Translations under genes and position numbers: made by a program
The notes under the pieces: generated by a model
The model's database searches: none
Told to the model about the DNA's origin: nothing
What the model saw: the letters and a program-made list of their open reading frames with translations, nothing else
Shown here: piece by piece, positions 17,027 to 25,957 of the stretch
Position numbering within the stretch: the stretch's first letter is position 1
Layout of the letters: every line of letters starts with the position of its first letter
Assembly (NCBI GenBank): GCA_016213735.1
Contig: JACQZU010000014.1
Coordinates: 310,001-374,000 of the forward strand
From: Acidobacteriota bacterium
GTDB taxonomy: Bacteria; Acidobacteriota; Holophagae; Holophagales; Holophagaceae
Length of the DNA stretch: 64,000 nt
Direction: 5' to 3'

Positions 17027-19410
17027 GCGGGGGCTGTGAGCTTTGTGGCGACCCCCTCGAGACGGGGGCTCCCTCCCAGGCGTTCGGCGGCGACCTGCGA
17101 CGCTTCTGCTGCCCGGGCTGCCTGAACGTCTACGCGATCCTGGCCGAAAGCGGTTTGCTTGAGGCCGGGGTCGATGCGAAGGGCACCGACCTGTACAAGG
17201 AGAGCTTGCGCCTGGGGCTCATCTCCCGGGCCCGGCAAGAGGTTCCCGTGCTTCCGTTGGATGCACCCACCGCCGATGCGGTGTTCCAACTCACGGGACT
17301 GTGGTGCACTTCCTGCGGGTGGGTCATCGAGCACGCCCTGACGCGGGAGTACGGGGTGGTGTCGGCCGAGGTGGTGTTCGCCTCCGACCTCCTCAAAGTC
17401 CGCTTCTGCCCGCAAATGCTGGGCCAGGACCGGATTCCCGGGCGGGTGGCGGCGCTGGGCTACCGCGCCGAACCGCACGGAAGCGGGATCGAGGCGCGGC
17501 GGGAAGAGTGGAAGGACCTGGTGCTGCGCATCGGCGTGGCCGGGGCGCTTTGGATGAACGTGATGCTGTTCAGCCTGGTGATCTACGCGAGCTACTTCGA
17601 GGTCATCGCGGAATGGGCCCGGCGGGCGGTTCCCTTCATCCTGATGGGGCTTGCCATCCCCGTGGTGACCTACGCGGCCTGGCCCATTCACAGGATCGCC
17701 TGGCTGGGCCTGCGCCAGGGCCTGCTGCGGATGGAGGCCCTGATCTCCGCGGGGGTGCTGGCAGCCTTCGGCTACAGCGCCGTGGAGGCCCTCCGCGCCG
17801 GGCGCCATTATTACTTCGACACCGCCTGCGCGATCGTCACCCTCGTGCTTGTGGGCAAGGCCATGGAACGTCTGGCCAAGGAACGGAGCGCCGAGGCCCT
17901 TTCGCTGCTGCACGGTCTGGTTCCGAAAAAAGCCAGGGTCCGCCAGGAAGGCCATGACCGCTTCGTGCCCACCGAGGATCTGCGCCCAGGAGCCCTGATC
18001 CTGGTGAAGCCCGGAGAGCGGATCGTCGCGGACGGCGTGGTCAGGGACGGCACCTCCTCGGTGGACGAATCGGTGGTGACCGGGGAGTCCGAGCATCTGC
18101 TGAAGGGCCCCGGGGATCCCGTGGTCTGCGGCAGCCTGAATGCCGCCGGAGTGCTGTGCATCGAAGTCACCCGCTCGGGCGAGGCCTCGACGCTGGCGCA
18201 GATCGTCCGCTCGGTGGAGCAGGCGCTGGCGAGCCGCACCGAAATCGAGCGCACCGTGGACCGGGTCTCCCGGGTATTCATCCCCGCGGTGCTCCTGGTG
18301 GCCCTGGCCACCGCGCTGGGGGCGGTGGCCCTGGGGCTGCCAGTTTCGGAGGCGCTCATGAGGGCCACCGCGGTCCTGGTGATCGCCTGCCCCTGCGCGC
18401 TCGGCATCGCCACCCCACTGGCCACCACCGCCGCCGTGGGGCGGGCTTCCCGTCAGGGCATCCTGGTCCGGGACGCCAAGGTCCTCGAGACCATCCGCAG
18501 CATCGAGATGGTCGCCTTCGACAAGACGGGCACGCTCACCGACGGTCGCTTCCGCCTGCAGGGAGGGGAGGGGGCCCCGCTGCGGCTGGCGGCTTCCCTC
18601 GAGTCCTACTCTGAGCACCCCCTCGCCAGGGCGGTGGTTGCGGCGGCCCAGGAGCAGGGGCTTCCCCTGGCTCCCGCCACCGGGATCGAGGTTCATCCGG
18701 GCGGCGGGATCACGGGCACGGTGGAGGAAACCGAGGTGGCGGTGGGCAGCGAAGCCTGGATGACCTCCCAAGGTTGGACGGTTCCGCCCGACCTGGCTGC
18801 CCGGGCCGCAGACCAGGCCGAGGAAGGTCGGACCCTTGCCTTCGTGGCAGTGGAGGGAAAGGCCGTGGGATTCCTTGCCTTCGGAGACAGGCTGCGGTCC
18901 GAAGCCCCCGAAGTGATCCGCGAGCTCCGGGCCCGGGGCATTCGCACGGCCCTGATCTCAGGGGACGCGACCGGGCCGACCCAAGGCATCGCTCGCCTCC
19001 TCCAGGTGGACCACTTCCGCGCCGAGGTGCCCCCGCAGGGGAAGGCCGATGCGGTGCGGGACTTCCAGGAGGGTGGACGGCGGGTCTCCATGGTCGGAGA
19101 CGGCATCAATGATGCGCCGGCTCTTGCGGCGGCGGACCTGGGCATCGCCCTCGGTGGCGGCGCAGACCTGGCCCGAAGTGCAGCGCCGGTCGTGGTGCTG
19201 GCGGGTACCCTGACGCGCATCCCCTGGATCATCGACCTGGCCCGGAAAACCCACCGGGTCGTCCGCCAAAATTTGTTCTGGGCCTTCTTCTACAACGCCT
19301 GTGGAATCTCCCTCGCCATCACCGGCGTTCTCAACCCGATTCTCGCTGCCGCCGCCATGGTTCTCTCCAGCGCCTTCGTGATCGGGAATTCCCGAAGGCT
19401 TGCGGGGTAG
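17023..19410 (+). CDS. ccoI: copper P-type ATPase for cbb3 assembly
   Basis: The 795-residue P1B-type ATPase matches CcoI/FixI. Its N-terminus has the cysteine-rich CELCGDPLE...FCCPGCLNVYAIL metal-binding segment of this subgroup, then an HMA domain with LWCTSCGWVIEHAL. The core shows the actuator TGES, the membrane metal site CPCALGIATP, the phosphorylation loop DKTGTLTDG and the hinge GDGINDAPALAAADLGIA. It exports copper that ends up in the CuB site of the cbb3 oxidase. It is the last gene of the operon, and about 110 bp separate it from the convergent membrane protein gene. Confidence 0.95.
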   Translation: MSGGCELCGDPLETGAPSQAFGGDLRRFCCPGCLNVYAILAESGLLEAGVDAKGTDLYKESLRLGLISRARQEVPVLPLDAPTADAVFQLTGLWCTSCGWVIEHALTREYGVVSAEVVFASDLLKVRFCPQMLGQDRIPGRVAALGYRAEPHGSGIEARREEWKDLVLRIGVAGALWMNVMLFSLVIYASYFEVIAEWARRAVPFILMGLAIPVVTYAAWPIHRIAWLGLRQGLLRMEALISAGVLAAFGYSAVEALRAGRHYYFDTACAIVTLVLVGKAMERLAKERSAEALSLLHGLVPKKARVRQEGHDRFVPTEDLRPGALILVKPGERIVADGVVRDGTSSVDESVVTGESEHLLKGPGDPVVCGSLNAAGVLCIEVTRSGEASTLAQIVRSVEQALASRTEIERTVDRVSRVFIPAVLLVALATALGAVALGLPVSEALMRATAVLVIACPCALGIATPLATTAAVGRASRQGILVRDAKVLETIRSIEMVAFDKTGTLTDGRFRLQGGEGAPLRLAASLESYSEHPLARAVVAAAQEQGLPLAPATGIEVHPGGGITGTVEETEVAVGSEAWMTSQGWTVPPDLAARAADQAEEGRTLAFVAVEGKAVGFLAFGDRLRSEAPEVIRELRARGIRTALISGDATGPTQGIARLLQVDHFRAEVPPQGKADAVRDFQEGGRRVSMVGDGINDAPALAAADLGIALGGGADLARSAAPVVVLAGTLTRIPWIIDLARKTHRVVRQNLFWAFFYNACGISLAITGVLNPILAAAAMVLSSAFVIGNSRRLAG

Positions 19411-19522
19411 GAGCGGCCAAACGGCATCCTGGGTCACCTTGGACTCAGGGATCGTCCTCCCTCCTGCTGCTCCCTTCGTCCGGGACGGAGTCCCAGGGGG
19501 CTGTGGCGATGGCTCAGGTCTC

Positions 19523-20278
19523 CTAGCTCCCCTGGGCCCGGAACAGCCGCCAGGCCTGGGTCAGGATCCACAGGCCCATTCCCGCCACAACGACGCCTCC
19601 AAGGCGCATCAGGTTCGATTTCCAGGCCTGGGACAGGCGCGTGCTGGCGAGCCCCAGACCGAGCAGCAGGGGCGAGCTGCCAAGGCCGAACATGGCCATG
19701 CCCGTGGCGCCCATGCGCCAGCTGCCGCCATCCAGGGCGCGCAGCAACATCATGTAGACCAGACCGCAGGGAATCAGGCCCCACACCATGCCCAGCAGGA
19801 AAGGAAAGGCGGCCAGGCCCAGGCCCTTCCCGAGCAGGCGCTGGACCGGGGCGGGCATGCGCCATTCCATCAGGCTGTCGATGCGACGGCCGAGCATCAG
19901 GGCAAGGCCCAGCAGGAGCATGAGCGCGCCGATGGCCAGCTTCACCCACAGCTGCCAGGGCCAGGCCTGGGCCGCGACCAGGGCGGCACCCTCGGGCCGG
20001 CAGCAGGCGTGCATGTCCTGGACCGTCTGCAGGCGGGCGAATCCGCCCAGGTACCCGATCAGTCCGCCCAGCACCGCGTAGGTGAAGATGCGGCCAAGCT
20101 GGAACAGGGCATGCCGCGGCCACGCGGGACCTCCGCGCCGCCCCTGGGCGAGGCCGAAGGCGGCCACCACCGGCCCGCACATGCCCGCACAGTGCCCCAG
20201 GGAGCCAAGCAGTCCGGCCACGAACATGACCAGCATCCAGGGCATCGCGTGGGGATGGAGCAGCCAACTGTCGAGCAT
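19523..20278 (-). CDS. TauE/SafE-like membrane protein (COG2836 type)
   Basis: The 251-residue protein has six predicted helices and the phrase GLLGSLGHCAGMCGPVVAAFG near its N-terminus, typical of the sulfite exporter TauE/SafE-like proteins with a DsbD-like fold that often accompany cbb3 clusters. A later FLLGMVWGLIPCGLVYMMLLRAL provides the second conserved cysteine-containing helix. A cysteine pair in the loop (HACCRPEG) is additional. A role in copper or thiol handling for oxidase assembly is commonly proposed for the family but not proven. The ATG at 20278 follows GGGAGG; it is convergent with ccoI. Confidence 0.82.
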   Translation of the reverse strand: MLDSWLLHPHAMPWMLVMFVAGLLGSLGHCAGMCGPVVAAFGLAQGRRGGPAWPRHALFQLGRIFTYAVLGGLIGYLGGFARLQTVQDMHACCRPEGAALVAAQAWPWQLWVKLAIGALMLLLGLALMLGRRIDSLMEWRMPAPVQRLLGKGLGLAAFPFLLGMVWGLIPCGLVYMMLLRALDGGSWRMGATGMAMFGLGSSPLLLGLGLASTRLSQAWKSNLMRLGGVVVAGMGLWILTQAWRLFRAQGS

Positions 20279-20411
20279 CGGGGCCTCCCGCGCAGCATAG
20301 CGAGTCAGCCCCGTGCAGGGGGTCACGGTGTCCCCTCCAGCCGCGGTCCTCCTGCCTCCTGTCCGTGCGGTCTGGGTCTCGGCCGCGCCGGGATGCCGTG
20401 GTCGGAACGCT

Positions 20412-21320
20412 TCAGCGGCCGGGCGGGCGGCCGGCCGCGAGGTCGAAGAATCGCTCCCAGGTCAGGAAGGTCCCCAGAGGTTTGAAGTCGGACCAGGCCT
20501 TGTGGTCGAAGGCGGCGTCCAAGTCCTTGCCACCTTGGCCGGGATGAGCCTTGAGGTGGGCTTGGATCGCCTTGAGGAAGTCCCGGTAGCGCACCAGGTC
20601 CTTGTTGGTGCCCACCGGTCCGTGGCCGGGGATCAGCTTCGCCCCCTCGGGGAGGAAGCCCAGCACGGCCTCCACATTCGCCAGAAGCCCCTCCAGGCTG
20701 CCGCCGGCGGAGACGTCGATGTAGGGCAGGGAGCCGTTGAAAAAGATGTCCCCCAGGTGCATGAACTTCTGGGCCGGGATGCCGACCAGCACGTCGCCGT
20801 CGGTGTGGCCGGGGCCGAAATGGGCCAGGTGGATTTCGGTGCCGTCCAGGTGGATGGCAAGGTAGGCCTTCTCCTTCGGGTCCGGCCAGCCGAAGGCAAG
20901 CTCGGGCAGGCCGCCGCGTTTCGCCGGCTCCAGCTTGGCCTGCTGGGTTTCGAGCCTTCTCCGGACATTGCTGTGGGCCACGATGGCCGTGACCTGCTTC
21001 TCCAGCACCACGTTGCCTCCCGTGTGGTCGCCATGGAAATGCGTGTTGACCAGGTACTTGATGGGCTTGTCGGTCACGCCGCGAACCGCCTCCAGCAGGC
21101 CGGGGACGAGCCGCTCGAACTGGTCGTCGATGAGGATGGCGTGCCGGCTGGTGACCACCAGGCCGATGTTCCCGCCCTCGCCGAAGATGCAATAGGCACC
21201 TTCGGCCACCTTCTCCACCCTGTGGACCTTGGCAGGAGCCTGGGGATCGGCCGCGCGGTGTTTGGCGTGGGCCATCAGGGGAAGGGCGGGCAGGAGGGCA
21301 GCGAGGACGAGGGCGCGCAT
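20412..21320 (-). CDS. exported metallo-beta-lactamase-fold hydrolase
   Basis: The 302-residue protein has a classical signal peptide (MRALVLAALLPALPLMAHAKH) and the metal-binding THFHGDHTGGN motif, followed by GPGHTDGDVLV, LGDIFF and IPGHGPVG, the full set of zinc ligands of the fold. It resembles the periplasmic quinoprotein-relay/SoxH-like hydrolases rather than true lactamases, and no antibiotic activity should be assumed. The start was set at the ATG preceded by GGAG at 21320, which gives the clean signal peptide. It lies 133 bp upstream of the TauE-like gene on the same strand and may be co-transcribed with it. Confidence 0.87.
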   Translation of the reverse strand: MRALVLAALLPALPLMAHAKHRAADPQAPAKVHRVEKVAEGAYCIFGEGGNIGLVVTSRHAILIDDQFERLVPGLLEAVRGVTDKPIKYLVNTHFHGDHTGGNVVLEKQVTAIVAHSNVRRRLETQQAKLEPAKRGGLPELAFGWPDPKEKAYLAIHLDGTEIHLAHFGPGHTDGDVLVGIPAQKFMHLGDIFFNGSLPYIDVSAGGSLEGLLANVEAVLGFLPEGAKLIPGHGPVGTNKDLVRYRDFLKAIQAHLKAHPGQGGKDLDAAFDHKAWSDFKPLGTFLTWERFFDLAAGRPPGR

Positions 21321-21608
21321 GGTGGCTCCGGATGATTCGGACAACAGCATGGCGCGGAAGACAGGGGGACGGAACACGAAACGGGGCGGGGAGGAAGGGC
21401 CCGCCCCGCCTTGCCTGTCCCGGAGACAGGACTGGGGATCCTGCCGGGGGCCGGTGTTCACGTGCCGAGAATGGCCCCGCCCGCGGCCAGGCGCGGCCCG
21501 GCGCGACCCTTGCCCCGACCATGACCCCAGGCGGTTCGGGAACCCACCGTGCCCGGGCCGGAGACGGGGCGGGGGACCGCGCACCCTGGGCTGGATAAAC
21601 TTTCCTCA

Positions 21609-22373
21609 ATGCCCCTCCCCACCCGCTTCCTCGCCCGGCTGAGAAGACTGCCCCTCCGGCTGCGACGGGTCCTGTCGGGCGGAACGGAAGGTCTGCATCC
21701 ATCCAAGATCAAGGGGTCGGGCCTCACCTTCGTGGAGAACCGCCCCTACGTGCCCGGAGACGATCCGCGGGCCATCAACTGGCCGCTGACCGCCCGAACC
21801 GGAGAACCCATCGTCAAGCGCTTCGAGGCCAGCCGAGAGCTGATCCTGTGGCTGGTGGTGGATCCCTCTCCCTCGATGTTCCTGGGTGATCCCGTCAGCC
21901 CCCTCCGCTGGGCGATGGAACTGTGCGGGGCGGCCATGGCCACGGTCAGCGCCGGAGGGGATCGCCTGGGACTTCTCGTGCCGGGGGACGGGCGGACTCC
22001 GCCGCTCCGCCTCTTCCCGAAACGGGGCCGGATCCACGGCCTGAAAATCCTGGAGCGCCTCGTGGAACGCGGGCCTGCCATCCCCACCCCTGAAGGCTGG
22101 CGGCTGGCCCTGGGCCATTGGGGGGACCGGGGCAAGGGCCACCGGCTCTGGATCCTGAGCAACGGCGCCGGCCTGGGCGGCCTGGGGGAACTGGTGAAAC
22201 CCATCGCGGCCCGCCACCGGGTGGTGTGGTTCAGGCCCGAGAATCCCCTCCACCGCCGGTCGCCGAACTGGCCCGACCCGGGTTTCCCGGCCACCGTGGA
22301 ACGCCAGACCTGGAACATCCTGGAGGATCCGGTCCTCCGGCTGGGGCTCTGGCTGAAGAACGGGGGCGCCTGA
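21609..22373 (+). CDS. DUF58 protein of a Bat-type operon
   Basis: The 254-residue protein carries the DUF58 signature VENRPYVPGDDPRAINWPLTARTGEPIVKRFE, followed by LWLVVDPSPSM, a von Willebrand-like strand with a partial metal site. DUF58 proteins usually stand between a MoxR AAA+ ATPase and BatA/BatB proteins. Here the von Willebrand proteins follow directly, but no MoxR gene is in the window. The first basic residues (LARLRRLPLRLRRVLSGG) are typical of the family. It overlaps the next gene by one base (TGATG). The cellular role of such operons, possibly envelope stress or protein maturation, is poorly known. Confidence 0.85.
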   Translation: MPLPTRFLARLRRLPLRLRRVLSGGTEGLHPSKIKGSGLTFVENRPYVPGDDPRAINWPLTARTGEPIVKRFEASRELILWLVVDPSPSMFLGDPVSPLRWAMELCGAAMATVSAGGDRLGLLVPGDGRTPPLRLFPKRGRIHGLKILERLVERGPAIPTPEGWRLALGHWGDRGKGHRLWILSNGAGLGGLGELVKPIAARHRVVWFRPENPLHRRSPNWPDPGFPATVERQTWNILEDPVLRLGLWLKNGGA

Positions 22374-23131
22374 TGAGGCCCCTCCTGGCCTTGTTCCTCT
22401 TCCTGCCGCTCCAGGCGGACCCGGAGTGGAGGGCTCCGAGTTCCCTGGGGATCGGGGACATGACGATGCTGGAGTTGAGGGAGGGGGACCCCTCCCGGCC
22501 ACCCCTGGGCCGGCCGCCCCTGGACGAACGCATCGGGACCCTCCGGGTCCGCAGCGTCGAACCCACCGCCGACGGGCGGGGATGGCGGATCCAGGTCCTG
22601 CCCCTGGGACCGGGCACCGTCGTCCTCACGGCCATGGACCTCGGGGAGGGGCGCCGGAGCCCTGAACTCCGTCTCAAGGTGCTGCGCACGGTACCCTTCG
22701 GAGGGCCCTGGATGGGCATCGGCGGGGGAGCGGAGGACGAACTCCCGGAACTGCCCTTCCCCTGGTTGTGGACCTCGGTCCTCCTTGTCCCCTTTGCGGG
22801 AGCGGGTTACCTGGGCGTGCGGCGCTGGCGCCGAGGGGCGCTGGGCCGTGCCCGAAGACGGGCGCTCAAGGCTTTCAGGAGCCTCTGGCCCCCCGGGAGT
22901 CAGGAGCGGAGGCATCTGGACGCGGCCCACCTTGCGGGACGGGATCTGTTGGCCCTGCATCGAGGGGAGGAAGCCCGCAGCTGGGGAAGGGAAGAACTGC
23001 GCAGGCAGCAGCTGGAACCCTGGGCCACCTGGGTTGAGAGCCTCGACGCGGCCCGGTTCTCCCGCGCCGAGCCCCCCTTCCCGCCGCTCGAGACGCTTCT
23101 GCAGGCCCTCAGGTCCCAGGGGCGGCCATGA
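22373..23131 (+). CDS. signal-peptide-bearing membrane protein of the Bat operon
   Basis: The 252-residue protein has an N-terminal signal (MRPLLALFLFLPLQADP), a periplasmic beta-rich domain of about 120 residues, one membrane helix (LPFPWLWTSVLLVPFAGAGYLGV), and a basic cytoplasmic helical tail ending LETLLQALRSQGRP. This layout and place resemble the DUF4381/BatD-like component that sits between DUF58 and von Willebrand proteins in Bat operons. I do not recognise a catalytic motif. It overlaps both neighbours (1 bp and 4 bp). Confidence 0.7.
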   Translation: MRPLLALFLFLPLQADPEWRAPSSLGIGDMTMLELREGDPSRPPLGRPPLDERIGTLRVRSVEPTADGRGWRIQVLPLGPGTVVLTAMDLGEGRRSPELRLKVLRTVPFGGPWMGIGGGAEDELPELPFPWLWTSVLLVPFAGAGYLGVRRWRRGALGRARRRALKAFRSLWPPGSQERRHLDAAHLAGRDLLALHRGEEARSWGREELRRQQLEPWATWVESLDAARFSRAEPPFPPLETLLQALRSQGRP

Positions 23132-24087
23132 TCGCTCTGCGCTATCCCCTGCTCCTGCTGCTGCTGGTCCCGGGGCTCTGGGCCGCATGGCGGGCCTCCT
23201 ACCGATGGGGCATTCCCAGCGCCAGGCCCACCGGGCGGATCGCGAGGGTGCTGGCCCGGGCCCTGCCGGCGATCCTCATGGGCCTTCTGGTGCTGGCCGC
23301 CTCGGGTCCGGAACTGCGGAGGGTCCTCAAGGGCCGGGCGCCTGTGGTGGACTTCGCCGTGGTGCTGGACGGCAGCAGTTCCATGCGGGCCCTGGACGAC
23401 GGCCGGGAGAGCCGTTGGGACGCAGCCCGGCGCCTGCTTCGCACCTTCATCCTCCGCCGGTCGGACGACCGCTTCGCCCTGGTGCTGTTCAGCGCCCACC
23501 CCGTGACCCTCAGCCCCCTGAGCGCCGACCATGCGCGCCTCTGGGGAACCCTCCGGCGCCTGAACCTGGACAGCCGGGATGACGGGACGGCGATCGGTTC
23601 CGCCCTCATGACCGCCGTGCGCCGCCTGTCGGAGAGTCCCGCCCGCAGCCGGGTCATTCTGCTCCTCACCGACGGCGCCCAGAACCGGGGGCGGGTCAGC
23701 CCTGAGGAGGCCGCCTCCGAGGCCCGGCTCTGCGGGATCAGGATCCATACGGTCCTGCTCGGCAAGCCCGGGGCCGAAAGCCTCTACCCCCTGGAGGGGG
23801 GCGGCCAGGCCTGGTTGAAGGTGGACACCGACCCCGAAACCCTCCATCGGATCGCGGCCGCCACCGGGGGCGAAGCGCTGGCGGCCAACGATCCGGCGGG
23901 TCTGGAACGCAGCCTGGCGGCCATTGACCACTTGGAGAAGACCGCCCTGCCCGTGGATCCCCCCTCGGAGGGCGAGCCTCTGGCCTTGTGGGTCCTGCTG
24001 GCGGCCGCCCTGGTGGCCCTGCCGCTCGCCGCGGACCTGGCCCGGAAGCGGGGGCGCCCCCGGCCGAGCTGGACGGGGGCCCCGTGA
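23128..24087 (+). CDS. von Willebrand factor A membrane protein (BatA-like)
   Basis: The 319-residue protein has two N-terminal helices (about residues 5-22 and 40-60), a von Willebrand A domain (about 72-245) and a last helix near the C-terminus (LALWVLLAAALVALPLAADLA). The metal-ion-dependent adhesion site is complete: DGSSSM, the threonine of DDGTAIGSAL and LTDGAQN. DDGTAIG is the hallmark phrase of BatA proteins. The domain faces the periplasm. It overlaps the upstream gene by 4 bp and the next by 4 bp (GTGA), so the four genes from 21609 form one operon. Confidence 0.9.
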   Translation: MIALRYPLLLLLLVPGLWAAWRASYRWGIPSARPTGRIARVLARALPAILMGLLVLAASGPELRRVLKGRAPVVDFAVVLDGSSSMRALDDGRESRWDAARRLLRTFILRRSDDRFALVLFSAHPVTLSPLSADHARLWGTLRRLNLDSRDDGTAIGSALMTAVRRLSESPARSRVILLLTDGAQNRGRVSPEEAASEARLCGIRIHTVLLGKPGAESLYPLEGGGQAWLKVDTDPETLHRIAAATGGEALAANDPAGLERSLAAIDHLEKTALPVDPPSEGEPLALWVLLAAALVALPLAADLARKRGRPRPSWTGAP

Positions 24088-25574
24088 ACCTTTCCTTCAC
24101 CTACCCCTGGATGCTCTGGCCCGCCCTGGGTCTGGGGCTCCTGGCCCTGGGTCTGGGGCTCTGGGCCCAGTTCCGTCCCGGACAGAGCGTCCGGGTGGTG
24201 GGTCAGTCGCCCTTCCGGCTGGGGCTGGGCATGTCCCTGGTCCTCCTGGGGCTCGGAGCGGGAATCGCAGGACCTCGCTGGGGCCGCCCCGAACTCCCCC
24301 GCCTGACGGTGCACGTGGTTCTGGACGCCAGCCGTTCCATGGAGGTGAGGGACTGCGGGCCGAATTCCCGCTGGGAGGCGGCCCTCGCCCGTCTCGATGA
24401 CCTTTGGTCCACTCCCCAGCCGGGCCTCCGCTTCGCGGTGGATCTGCTCACGGGGGACGACGTCCCCCTCCTGCCCCCCGGGGAGGACCGGACGCTCCTG
24501 AGGGAGTCGCTCCGGGCCATCACTCCCGGGAGCTTCGGATCCCCGGGCACCAGCCTCGGCCGTGGGCTTCCCCAGGTGCTGTCCCAGGTGGAAGCCCGGG
24601 CTCCTGCCATCCTTCTTCTCCTGAGCGACGGTGAGGAGAGTTGGGAAGAAGAGGCGGCGGCGGGCTCCCGGGCCCTGGGGGCCCTCAAGGCGGCGGAGGT
24701 TCCCCTTTACGCCATCGCCTTCGGGGGGGAGCTGCGGCAGCCCCTCCCGAAGGCGGCCACCGAGGAGGGCAAGGAAGCTCTGACCAGCGCTGCCCATCCC
24801 GATTTTCTCCGCCGTCTGGCGGAGGGCAGCGGGGGTCGCCTGCTGGGGCCCCGGGAAGACCTGGGGGATCTCCTGCGGAAACTGGCCGCCGGCAACCTCC
24901 CTCTGCCCGTGGGCCGTTCCCTCCAGCCGGCCCGGCCGGAATGGGGTGCCTGGATCGCCCGGGCGGGATTCCTGATCTGGCTGGGGGCCGCCGGCAAACC
25001 CATGGTCCGGTGGCGGCCCCTGCTGGCGCTCCTGGCGCTGTCCTCGGGCGCGGGACTCCGGGCCGAGCTCCCGGTGCCCGAGGACCTCAAAGCCTGGCTC
25101 GCCCAGATGGCCCTCTCCCAGGGCCGGCTGGAGGAGGCGCGCCGGTGGAAGCCCCGGGGGGACCTTCCCCTCCACCGCCTCGTGGCCGCGAAGGTGGACC
25201 TGCTGTCCGGCGACCCCGCGGCCGCCGTGGCCCGCCTGGAGCCCCTGATCGGCCTGGGAACCCCGCGCCCCGTTCCAAATTGGCGTGGTCCCGCCCTGCT
25301 TCTTGCCGCCCGCGCCCAGGCGAAGATGGGCCACGTGGAGGAGGCCCGGAACCTCCTGGAGCGTCTCCTCACGGAGGTTCCGGGCCGGCCCGAGGCGATC
25401 CACAACCTCCAGACCCTGGTGAAGGACCCCTCCCCGCCCCCGCCTCCCAATCCCAAGAAGCCGCCTCCCCCTCCTCCGCCCAGGCCCAGTTTCGGAGCCC
25501 AGCAGGATGAACTGGAAGGGATCAAGCAGCGCCTTCCCCCGCCCAAGCCCCAGGGAGGCATCAAGGACCTGTGA
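24084..25574 (+). CDS. BatB-like von Willebrand A protein fused to a TPR region
   Basis: Translation most likely starts at the GTG that overlaps the upstream stop (GTGA). The 496-residue product has two helices, a von Willebrand A domain with DASRSME, GSPGTSLGRGL and LLSDGEES, and a further helix near residue 300. It then has a TPR-like region (about residues 330-450: LAQMALSQGRLEEARRW ... ARAQAKMGHVEEARNLLERLL) and a proline-rich tail with runs of P and K. In many genomes the von Willebrand part (BatB) and the TPR part (BatC) are separate genes; here they form one chain. The tail KDPSPPPPPNPKKPPPPPPP is low complexity and may be exposed in the periplasm. Confidence 0.83.
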   Translation: MNLSFTYPWMLWPALGLGLLALGLGLWAQFRPGQSVRVVGQSPFRLGLGMSLVLLGLGAGIAGPRWGRPELPRLTVHVVLDASRSMEVRDCGPNSRWEAALARLDDLWSTPQPGLRFAVDLLTGDDVPLLPPGEDRTLLRESLRAITPGSFGSPGTSLGRGLPQVLSQVEARAPAILLLLSDGEESWEEEAAAGSRALGALKAAEVPLYAIAFGGELRQPLPKAATEEGKEALTSAAHPDFLRRLAEGSGGRLLGPREDLGDLLRKLAAGNLPLPVGRSLQPARPEWGAWIARAGFLIWLGAAGKPMVRWRPLLALLALSSGAGLRAELPVPEDLKAWLAQMALSQGRLEEARRWKPRGDLPLHRLVAAKVDLLSGDPAAAVARLEPLIGLGTPRPVPNWRGPALLLAARAQAKMGHVEEARNLLERLLTEVPGRPEAIHNLQTLVKDPSPPPPPNPKKPPPPPPPRPSFGAQQDELEGIKQRLPPPKPQGGIKDL

Positions 25575-25757
25575 GGACCGCCCCGGTCAGGGTTCCCCTG
25601 GGCTGCCACCCGACCGATTCGAGCGCCCCCGCTTGACGCTGCCCCGCAGCTCAAAGCGGGAACCCGCTCCTGTTGGAAGGGCGCGGGGGTCCGGGGGGGA
25701 GGCTCCATGTCCGCGAGCACCGCGAGCGGGAGGACGTGAAACGTGCAACACATGGAG

Positions 25758-25953
25758 AGCGGAGCGTTGCCCCCCGGGAGGTGTGAAGCCCGAGCAGGGT
25801 TCCCCTGCGAAGGGCGCGGGGGTCCGGGGGGCCGAGCGAAGCAAAGCGGAGCGTTGCCCCCCGGAGGTGTGAAGCCCGAGCAGGGTTTCCCTGCGAAGGG
25901 CGGGGGGGGACCGGGGGGCCGAGCGAAGCGGAGCGGAGCGTTGCCCCCCGGAG
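25758..25953. repeat. tandem repeat of an 87-bp GC-rich unit, about 2.3 copies
   Basis: The marker AGCGGAGCGTTGCCCCCC recurs at 25758, 25845 and 25932, exactly 87 bp apart, and the bases between are nearly identical. Each unit contains CAGGG-CCCTG in a short hairpin, flanked by CCCCCCGG and CCGGGGGG that can pair around it, so a single-stranded unit could fold into one long stem. A degenerate piece (GCGCGGGGGTCCGGGGGG) lies further upstream near 25681. The repeats lie between the ends of two convergent genes. The full gene-free stretch, 25575-25957, holds nothing else that I recognise. Spacing and structure do not fit a CRISPR array. Confidence 0.85.
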
Positions 25954-25957
25954 AATA

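Noticed and set aside
20412-21320. A beta-lactamase resistance gene
   Set aside because: The fold motif is present, but the sequence resembles generic exported hydrolases of this superfamily; nothing points to beta-lactam substrates.
25758-25953. A CRISPR array
   Set aside because: There are only about 2.3 copies, the whole 87-bp unit repeats without variable spacers, and no cas gene is near.
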